The translations under genes and the position numbers were made by a program. DNA of 6,761 nt from an uncultured Altererythrobacter sp. Its GTDB lineage: Bacteria; Pseudomonadota; Alphaproteobacteria; Sphingomonadales; Sphingomonadaceae. Positions 1 to 4,871 of the stretch are shown here, in pieces. Numbering within the stretch: the stretch's first letter is position 1; every line of letters begins with the position of its first letter. The notes beneath the pieces are model-generated. The model was not told the DNA's origin and made no database searches. It saw only the letters and a program-made list of their open reading frames with translations. The stretch spans positions 1 through 6,761 of the forward strand of contig CALLIO010000035.1 of NCBI GenBank assembly GCA_938009055.1. Reading direction: 5' to 3'.

Positions 1-137
1 TTGCGGCAAAGATTTTTCCGCCGCTTATCCTTGGGCAAGTCTAACGCCAGCAACACAAGGATTTCACCCTGGCCCCATGCGGGAAAATGCGCGGGCGAAA
101 TCACGTATCCGTGCACTACAATCAGTAACCAAGATGA

Positions 138-164
138 CCCAATCACGTTGGGCTGGCAATTGCC
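138..164. repeat. Two adjacent small palindromes upstream of the phosphotransferase gene
   Basis: CCCAA (138-142) and TTGGG (148-152) form a 5-bp inverted repeat around a 5-base loop. Two bases later comes the perfect 10-bp palindrome GGCAATTGCC (155-164). They lie 39-65 bases before the phosphotransferase start codon, where an operator for that gene pair would be expected. Such short palindromes can occur by chance, and no regulator gene is visible beside them, so an operator role is only a suggestion. Confidence 0.3.
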
Positions 165-181
165 GATGAGGCCCTTAGACT
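153..181 (+). promoter_or_regulatory. Weak candidate sigma-70-type promoter for the phosphotransferase gene pair
   Basis: CTGGCA (153-158) and TAGACT (176-181) are separated by 17 bases, and each matches the -35/-10 consensus at four of six positions. Transcription would start near 188, leaving a leader of about 15 bases that contains the ribosome binding site. The palindrome GGCAATTGCC overlaps the -35 element. The match is poor, so this is a candidate only. Confidence 0.22.
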
Positions 182-202
182 TGGGGCAAGGGAGAGAACG
201 GA

Positions 203-1264
203 ATGGGAAGTTTTCCTGCAGCAGCGGCTGAAGTTGACGCGACCTTCTTGAGCGCGATTTTGGGCGAACAAATTGTGTCCGTCCGCCACCAAGCGATCGG
301 CAATGGGCTGGTCGGCGATTCGGCGCGTTTTGAGATTTCCTATGCAGGTGCAGATGCAAAGGGCCCTGCATCACTTGCCGCGAAATTTCCCGCTGCTGAT
401 CCCACCAGTCGTGCGACAGCCCAAGCAATGCGCCTATACGAGAAAGAAGTTGGCTTTTACGACAAGATTGCGCCGCATGTCTCGATCCGAACGCCCAAGG
501 TTTATGCGAACAAGTTTGATCCTGGGACCGGTGATTTCATCCTCTTGATGGAGGATTTGGGACCGGCCAAGCAAGGCGATCAGCTTGCCGGGTGCGACTT
601 TGCAGAAGCAATATACGCAGTCAGGTCCCTTGCCGCATTGCATGGACCAAGCTTTGAACGAGCCGACCTTATCAACCTTGATTTCTTGGCCACGAACGAT
701 GCTGTTCGCGAGTTTACCGTCACCGGCTATATCGGCGCATGCGAGGCATTCGTCGTGAAATATGAAGGCGCAATCGCGCCTGACTTTCTCCAAATTGTCG
801 CCGAAACGGGCGAGAAAAGTGCTGCTCTTTGGCAAGATCGCCCTGATCACAAGCACTGCATCATTCATGGCGACTTTCGCCTCGATAACATCCTATTCGC
901 TGTTCGTAGCGGCGCAGAGCCGATGGCAACCCTTGATTGGCAAACTGTGAATGCAGGGCATCCGCTGGTCGATCTGGGATATTTCATGGGAGCAGGAATT
1001 GGCGCGGCCCTAAGGACTGAACATGGGGACACGCTCATCGAAGAATATGCCGACGCACTGGTCCAAAATGGTGGACCGCTACTAAGCGATATCAAAGAAA
1101 GTGATGGCTATGCGCGCGGCGCGTTGCACGGAGTGGCGACCTCCGTCTTCTCAGCCGCATTTGTCGAGGACAATGACCGCGCAAGAGCAATCTTTCAATC
1201 GATGGCAGAGGGGGCTTGCAGCCTCGCCGAAGAGATTAACGCGACCCGGCTTTTGGAAGGATAG
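203..1264 (+). CDS. APH-fold phosphotransferase (aminoglycoside phosphotransferase / ecdysteroid-kinase-like)
   Basis: A 353-residue cytosolic protein with the protein-kinase-like fold of the APH/choline kinase superfamily, which transfers phosphate from ATP to a small-molecule hydroxyl. The N-lobe has a candidate ATP-binding Lys61 (SLAAKFP), a conserved acidic residue near 82 (KEVGFY) and a hinge-like LLMEDL at 114-119. The C-lobe has the Brenner-type catalytic loop HGDFRLDNILF at 222-232, with base Asp224 and Asn229, then LDWQ at 244-247 with the metal-binding Asp245. All core catalytic residues appear present, so it should be active. The ATG at 203 is preceded by GGGAGAG at a suitable distance. 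The next gene starts 4 bases after its stop, indicating an operon. The substrate is unknown. Related kinases in actinobacteria and sphingomonads occur in lipid or xenobiotic catabolism clusters, and nothing here indicates antibiotic resistance. Confidence 0.88.
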   Translation: MGSFPAAAAEVDATFLSAILGEQIVSVRHQAIGNGLVGDSARFEISYAGADAKGPASLAAKFPAADPTSRATAQAMRLYEKEVGFYDKIAPHVSIRTPKVYANKFDPGTGDFILLMEDLGPAKQGDQLAGCDFAEAIYAVRSLAALHGPSFERADLINLDFLATNDAVREFTVTGYIGACEAFVVKYEGAIAPDFLQIVAETGEKSAALWQDRPDHKHCIIHGDFRLDNILFAVRSGAEPMATLDWQTVNAGHPLVDLGYFMGAGIGAALRTEHGDTLIEEYADALVQNGGPLLSDIKESDGYARGALHGVATSVFSAAFVEDNDRARAIFQSMAEGACSLAEEINATRLLEG

Positions 1265-1268
1265 AGCA

Positions 1269-2369
1269 ATGGTACTGACAAAAGGCGATGACTACCCGAT
1301 CCACCAATCACCCGAGCCGATTGCCTACGCTGGCACGGATCGCAATTTCTACGACCGCTATTTTTTCAACGGCTATGCGCCCGATGGCTCAGGCTTTTTC
1401 GCGATAGCATTCGGTGTTTATCCTCAGATCGATATCGCTGATGCTCATGTCAGTTTGATCCGCGACGGGAAGCAATATTCCCTCCATGCAAGTTGCGAAC
1501 TGGGCAAGGAACGCATGGCGATGCGGGTCGGGCCGATTGCTATCGAAGTGGTCGAGCCCCTGCACAAACTCAAAGTCACAATCGAGGAAACCAATGGGAT
1601 CGCGGGCGAGGTCGTCTTCACCAGTCGCTCTGCACCGATAAAAGAACCCCGCTTTATGCATCGGGTCGGCTCTCGCGCCTTTATGGATTACACTCGTATG
1701 ACTCAGAACGGGCACTATGCAGGCTGGTTCTCACTTGATGGAGATCGGCGCGAATTGGCGGCTGGCACCAGCGGCACGCGCGATCGCAGTTGGGGTATCC
1801 GCCCGATTGGGGCGCGCGATCCGCAGCCAATTCCCGATGCACCGCTGCCAGCATTCTTCTGGCAATGGACGCCGATCAATCTTGAGGGCGGCTCGCTGTT
1901 CTTTCATATCAATGCCGATACCAAGGGCAATGCCTGGAACACGCGCGCGGCATGGGCGCCCGATGGCTGCGATCAATCGCAGATTGTCGAGGGAAGGGGG
2001 CTGCTCGCCTCAGGCAATGAGAGCGGAACGCGCTGGCCCGATGGCGGGACGATTGCTCTTGAATTGAGCGAGGGACCGCAGACAGCAACTTTAAAGCCGC
2101 TTTCGCGCTTCCAGATGAGAGGGCTAGGTTACACCCATCCGGTGTGGGGGCATGGGATGCATCACGGCGCGCTAAAAGTGGAGCGTGAGGAATTTGCGCT
2201 CGACACGCTCGATCCGCTCGCACCTGAAAACCTGCACGTTCAAACGCTGTGCAAAGTCACTGCATTGTCCGATGGTGGCGCAAGCCAAGGCGTGGGCGTG
2301 TTCGAACAGCTCATCATCGGCCCTTACAAGCCGCTCGGTTTTAAAGAGTTGCTGGACGGAGCAGCTTAG
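1269..2369 (+). CDS. AttH/CrtC-like (lipocalin-type beta-barrel) protein of unknown function
   Basis: A 366-residue soluble protein without a signal peptide or membrane segment, rich in beta-strand-like and aromatic segments. Its clearest mark is GTRDRSWGIRP at 169-179. This resembles the RDxxWG signature of AttH/carotenoid 1,2-hydratase-like proteins and the related DUF7064/DUF7065 group. Other conserved-looking parts are the N-terminal DRNFYDRYFFNGY (24-36), FFWQWTPINLEG (196-207) and a His-rich HPVWGHGMHHG (290-300). The reading frame is open upstream to 1101, but the ATG at 1269 is the better start. It follows GGAAGG at a suitable distance, sits 4 bases after the kinase stop, and the upstream extension only overlaps kinase codons. 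Co-transcription suggests that it acts on, binds or senses the same molecule the kinase phosphorylates. Whether it is an enzyme or a binding protein cannot be told from sequence. Confidence 0.75.
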   Translation: MVLTKGDDYPIHQSPEPIAYAGTDRNFYDRYFFNGYAPDGSGFFAIAFGVYPQIDIADAHVSLIRDGKQYSLHASCELGKERMAMRVGPIAIEVVEPLHKLKVTIEETNGIAGEVVFTSRSAPIKEPRFMHRVGSRAFMDYTRMTQNGHYAGWFSLDGDRRELAAGTSGTRDRSWGIRPIGARDPQPIPDAPLPAFFWQWTPINLEGGSLFFHINADTKGNAWNTRAAWAPDGCDQSQIVEGRGLLASGNESGTRWPDGGTIALELSEGPQTATLKPLSRFQMRGLGYTHPVWGHGMHHGALKVEREEFALDTLDPLAPENLHVQTLCKVTALSDGGASQGVGVFEQLIIGPYKPLGFKELLDGAA

Positions 2370-2375
2370 GCATCG

Positions 2376-3128
2376 TCAAGAGTGTTCGGAGTGCCCGATA
2401 ACAAGCCGGTATCCGGCATCATATGTTTCTTGGTTCAAGAGATCAGCGTAGCGCCGTGCCCAGGCCCCGCTTTCAATATCTTGGCTAAGCTCCTCAATCC
2501 CTTGGCTGACATCATCGAGCGCCCAAAAAGATGAGATGCCCATTCTGATCCGCTCCTCAAGATAAGCCTTTGGTCGCCGCCAATAAGCATAGAGAAAACC
2601 ATCGATGCAATCATGCGGAATGGCCAAAGGCTCCACGGTGACATCGCCCAAGCACTCGCCATAGAATGCCATTGCAGGCATCTGCTCCTCGTCAAGATCA
2701 GCCAGCTGGGGTAGATAATCTGTAAGCCACGGACGATGCGCTGGGTCAAAAGTGAGGATGACCACAGGGCCACGCGCAACACGGCGCATCTCGGCAAGAC
2801 CTCTTGCTTGATCCGACCAATGATGGACAGTCAGAACCGCCATTGCGGCATCAAAGCTATTGTCTTCAAATGGAAGGTTCTCTGCGCTGCCCTGGATCGC
2901 TTGGGCAGATTCGGCAGAACGCTTTGCAATCATCTCAAATGATGGCTCGACAGCGGTAACGGCAATGTTGGAAGGTTCATATGACCCCGCGCCTGCGCCG
3001 ACATTCAGGACTGTTTCTGCGCCACCCAACGCCTCGTGGATCACTGCCGCAATCCGTGGATCAGGTCGCCTCAATTGCTCGTAATTGATCCCGATCGTAT
3101 CGTATTTTGCGGCATTGTTGTCAGCCAA
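2376..3128 (-). CDS. Class I SAM-dependent methyltransferase (Methyltransf_11 type)
   Basis: About 250 residues, cytosolic. It has the Rossmann-fold SAM-binding motif I VLNVGAGAGSYEP (40-52), the ribose-binding acidic residue in AVEPS (59-63), NLPFEDNSFDAAMAV (84-98) as motifs II/III, and HHWSD (102-106). This ordering is typical of UbiE/MenG-like small-molecule methyltransferases. Motif I has Asn where Asp is commoner. I favour the TTG at 3128: it has AAGGG seven bases upstream, gives the usual short N-terminus before KYDTIGINYEQLR, and overlaps the ribH stop by 8 bases, implying translational coupling. An ATG at 3149 would add seven residues. The longer in-frame extension to 3236 reads a very basic sequence inside ribH and is unlikely. 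It is the third gene of the ribBX-ribH operon, but no link to flavin chemistry can be shown. The substrate is unknown. Confidence 0.82.
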   Translation of the reverse strand: MADNNAAKYDTIGINYEQLRRPDPRIAAVIHEALGGAETVLNVGAGAGSYEPSNIAVTAVEPSFEMIAKRSAESAQAIQGSAENLPFEDNSFDAAMAVLTVHHWSDQARGLAEMRRVARGPVVILTFDPAHRPWLTDYLPQLADLDEEQMPAMAFYGECLGDVTVEPLAIPHDCIDGFLYAYWRRPKAYLEERIRMGISSFWALDDVSQGIEELSQDIESGAWARRYADLLNQETYDAGYRLVIGHSEHS

Positions 3129-3543
3129 TGAAGCGCCCTTGCAATTCATAAAGCGCGATTGCTGCCTTCGCCGCTTCGCCGCCCTTGTCCTTTTGCGCAG
3201 GATCAGCGCGGACCAGCGCTTGCTCGTCATTTTCAACCGTCAATATGCCATTGCCAATTGCAATACCGTCCATGGTCAGCGCCATAATTGCACGCGCGCT
3301 TTCGCCAGCGACAATCTCGAAGTGATAGGTCTCGCCGCGGATCACCACGCCAATCGCGACAAAGCCGTCATATCCGCCGCCCTCTAAGGCCAGCGCAATC
3401 GCGCCAGGTATCTCAAGCGCGCCCGGAACGGTGAGCACTTCAGCCTCATGACCGGCAGCTTCCAGCGCGGCCTTCGCCCCCGCAATCAGCATATCATTGA
3501 GTTCGCCGTAAAAACGGGCTTCGACAATCAGAAAACGGGCCAT
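3121..3543 (-). CDS. ribH: 6,7-dimethyl-8-ribityllumazine synthase (lumazine synthase)
   Basis: A 140-residue enzyme of riboflavin synthesis. It condenses 3,4-dihydroxy-2-butanone 4-phosphate (from RibB, encoded just upstream) with 5-amino-6-ribitylamino-uracil to give 6,7-dimethyl-8-ribityllumazine, normally in a pentameric or icosahedral assembly. Diagnostic parts are the N-terminal ARFY (9-12) at the pyrimidine site, VPGALEIP (39-46), and GVVIRGETYHFEIV (65-78), whose His74 corresponds to the catalytic histidine of the family. The C-terminal region GNGILTVENDEQAL (97-110) and RADPAQKDKGGEAA (112-125) contains the expected phosphate-binding and packing residues. It is slightly shorter than the usual 150-160 residues, mainly at the N-terminus, but no motif is missing. 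The ATG at 3543 is two bases after the ribBX stop, with GGAG five bases from the start. It is therefore the second gene of the operon, and its tail overlaps the methyltransferase start. Confidence 0.95.
   Translation of the reverse strand: MARFLIVEARFYGELNDMLIAGAKAALEAAGHEAEVLTVPGALEIPGAIALALEGGGYDGFVAIGVVIRGETYHFEIVAGESARAIMALTMDGIAIGNGILTVENDEQALVRADPAQKDKGGEAAKAAIALYELQGRFIG
3136..3140 (-). promoter_or_regulatory. Ribosome binding site supporting the TTG start of the methyltransferase
   Basis: On the - strand AAGGG (3140-3136) lies seven bases before the TTG at 3128-3126, inside the last codons of ribH. The ATG alternative at 3149 has only a more distant purine run (GAAGG) far upstream. 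This spacing is the main reason for choosing the TTG. Confidence 0.5.
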
Positions 3544-3545
3544 GA

Positions 3546-4799
3546 TTACTCCGGAATAGGGTGGTGATCGACGATGTTGAGGCCGTAGCCTTCAATCGCG
3601 ACAACATTGGGCTGGGAATTGGAAAGCAGGATCATGTCGTGAACGCCCAGATCAGCCAAGATCTGCGAGCCGATGCCGACATTGCGCACTTCATCTTCCT
3701 GACTGTATCCACCACCAGATGCGGGGCGGCCAGTGATGACGACAATAACGCCTGAGCCGTGAGCGCCCACAGCCTGCATGGCGCGTTGCAAAGTGCGTTT
3801 GCGCGGGCCTGGTTGCCCCAAAACATCGTCAAAGACAGAGATCGGATGGACGCGGGCGAGGGTGGGTTCGCCCTTTGAGATTTGCCCTTTTTGGAGGACA
3901 AATTGCTCGCTGCCATCGACCGTGTTGCGATAGGTGATGAGTTTCCACCCGCCGCCATAATCGCTTTCGAAACTGCGCTCCTCGATCCGTTCGACCAAAT
4001 GATCATTGCGCATCCGGTACTCGATCAGATCGCGGATAGTGCCGATCTTAAGGTCATGCTTGCGGGCAAAGACAATCAGATCATCGAGGCGGGCCATTGT
4101 GCCATCCTCATTCATGATCTCGCAGATCACGCCGGAAGGATTAAGGCCAGCAAGCCGCGAAATATCGACCGCCGCCTCTGTATGCCCAGCGCGCACAAGC
4201 ACGCCGCCATCACGCGCGGTGAGGGGGAAAACATGGCCCGGCGTTACGATGTCGTCAGCGCCCTTGCTCGCATCAATCGCAACCGAAACAGTGCGCGCGC
4301 GGTCAGCAGCAGAAATCCCCGTCGTGACGCCATCCTTTGCTTCGATCGACGTTGTGAAAGCGGTCTGCATGCTTTCCTTATTGTTGCGGCTCATCGGCTC
4401 TAGACCGAGCTTTTCGACCCGCGCGCTATCGAGCGACAAGCAGATCAGGCCGCGACCATGCGTCGCCATAAAATTGATTGCGTCAGGCGTCGCCATTTGG
4501 GCTGGGATAATGAGATCGCCTTCGTTCTCTCGGTCCTCATCATCAACAAGGATGTACATGCGGCCATTGCGCGCTTCGTTGATGATTTCCTCTGCACCAA
4601 CAAGTGAAGGGCGATCATCATCGCTTGCGAGCAAAAAGCCTTCGAGCTTGGAAAGCGTATCAGCTGTGGGGTTCCAGCTTTCAGCGTCGCAATCGCGCAA
4701 CGTGTTGGCGTGAAGACCAGCAGCGCGGGCCAGACCCGCCTTGGTGATACCGCCTGAGCCGACAAGCTTGCGGACTTTTTCTTGGATCGATGTGTTCAT
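3546..4799 (-). CDS. ribB: HTH-DHBP synthase-RibX fusion: 3,4-dihydroxy-2-butanone 4-phosphate synthase with N-terminal DNA-binding domain
   Basis: A 417-residue, three-part protein. Residues about 15-56 form an XRE/Cro-like helix-turn-helix (ITKAGLARAAGLHANTLRD, then a long third helix), absent from ordinary RibB. Residues about 66-262 are DHBP synthase, which converts ribulose 5-phosphate to DHBP plus formate. All its motifs are present: the metal-binding loop DDEDRENEGD (86-95), PGHVFPL (187-193), RAGHTEA (203-209) and Glu227. Residues about 268-417 resemble GTP cyclohydrolase II (GEPTLARVH at 310-318, a terminal GLNIVDHHPIP). They lack the three zinc cysteines, with no Cys after 226, and the central catalytic segment is shortened. 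This matches the RibX domain of proteobacterial RibBX proteins, so GTP cyclohydrolase activity is not expected. The ATG at 4799 has AGGG five bases upstream. Two palindromes fill the region before it, suggesting autoregulation. The gene is followed after two bases by ribH. Confidence 0.93.
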   Translation of the reverse strand: MNTSIQEKVRKLVGSGGITKAGLARAAGLHANTLRDCDAESWNPTADTLSKLEGFLLASDDDRPSLVGAEEIINEARNGRMYILVDDEDRENEGDLIIPAQMATPDAINFMATHGRGLICLSLDSARVEKLGLEPMSRNNKESMQTAFTTSIEAKDGVTTGISAADRARTVSVAIDASKGADDIVTPGHVFPLTARDGGVLVRAGHTEAAVDISRLAGLNPSGVICEIMNEDGTMARLDDLIVFARKHDLKIGTIRDLIEYRMRNDHLVERIEERSFESDYGGGWKLITYRNTVDGSEQFVLQKGQISKGEPTLARVHPISVFDDVLGQPGPRKRTLQRAMQAVGAHGSGVIVVITGRPASGGGYSQEDEVRNVGIGSQILADLGVHDMILLSNSQPNVVAIEGYGLNIVDHHPIPE

Positions 4800-4805
4800 G
4801 CCAGC

Positions 4806-4833
4806 CCTATATCACATCGAAATGTGATGGCAA
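4806..4833 (-). promoter_or_regulatory. Candidate promoter P1 of the ribBX-ribH operon
   Basis: On the - strand TTGCCA (4833-4828) and TATAGG (4811-4806) are separated by 16 bases, and that spacer is almost exactly the first palindrome. Transcription would begin close to the ATG at 4799, giving a near-leaderless mRNA. A protein bound to the palindrome would block RNA polymerase. The -10 element is a moderate match and overlaps the AGGG that could serve as ribosome binding site, so either reading is possible. Confidence 0.4.
4811..4828. promoter_or_regulatory. Operator-like palindrome 1 upstream of ribB
   Basis: The arms ATCACAT (4811-4817) and ATGTGAT (4822-4828) are perfectly complementary over 7 bp around the 4-base centre CGAA. 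The same 6-bp arms and 4-base spacing recur at 4845-4860. The size and symmetry suit a dimeric HTH protein with its two recognition helices in successive major grooves. The likely binder is the HTH domain at the N-terminus of the adjacent RibB, which is inferred from position only. Confidence 0.65.
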
Positions 4834-4837
4834 CCTA

Positions 4838-4843
4838 ACTATA
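4838..4843 (-). promoter_or_regulatory. Candidate upstream -10 element (P2) of the ribBX-ribH operon
   Basis: TATAGT on the - strand (4843-4838) matches the -10 consensus at five of six positions and follows directly after palindrome 2. No good -35 element lies 17 bases upstream (ACGCAA at 4866-4861). A transcript from here would start near 4831 and carry palindrome 1 in its leader, leaving the AGGG at 4808-4805 free to act as ribosome binding site. Confidence 0.35.
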
Positions 4844-4844
4844 G

Positions 4845-4860
4845 TCACATGTTGATGTGA
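4845..4860. promoter_or_regulatory. Operator-like palindrome 2 upstream of ribB
   Basis: The arms TCACAT (4845-4850) and ATGTGA (4855-4860) are perfectly complementary over 6 bp around the 4-base centre GTTG. The arms are identical to those of palindrome 1, while the centre differs. Conserved arms with a variable centre is the pattern expected of a protein-binding operator. The two centres are 33 bp apart, about three helical turns, so bound proteins would face the same side of the DNA. Confidence 0.65.
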
Positions 4861-4871
4861 TTGCGTTCTGC

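Larger units (their letters stand above)
1..202. other. Unassigned leader region at left edge
   Basis: No gene can be assigned with confidence here. Reading frames run in from the left edge on both strands. On the + strand one frame closes at a TAA at 42-44 and another at a TGA at 167-169, so the tail of an upstream + strand gene could lie here. On the - strand one frame is open across the whole stretch, with a possible GTG start at 146. None shows a recognisable family or a convincing ribosome binding site. The last 60 bases before the downstream gene contain two small palindromes and a weak promoter-like pair, listed separately. Confidence 0.4.

Noticed and set aside
1..231. 76-codon + strand frame from TTG at 1
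   Set aside because: It runs past the kinase start into another frame, has no recognisable domain, and its codons look like non-coding sequence.
203..1264. Antibiotic-resistance aminoglycoside kinase
   Set aside because: Only the general APH fold and catalytic motifs are present. The operon context points to metabolism, and no drug-specific subfamily feature can be recognised.
1101..1268. Longer start for the AttH/CrtC-like gene at 1101
   Set aside because: The extra 56 codons lie wholly inside the kinase gene in another frame, and the ATG at 1269 has a strong ribosome binding site and normal operon spacing.
4006..4713. 235-codon + strand open frame antisense to ribB
   Set aside because: Its translation is low-complexity, rich in Ser/Arg/Pro and typical of an antisense shadow in GC-rich DNA. 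The - strand carries an unambiguous DHBP synthase.
4800..4871. FMN riboswitch upstream of ribB
   Set aside because: The gap is only 72 bases and is occupied by two palindromes. None of the conserved RFN-element blocks is visible.
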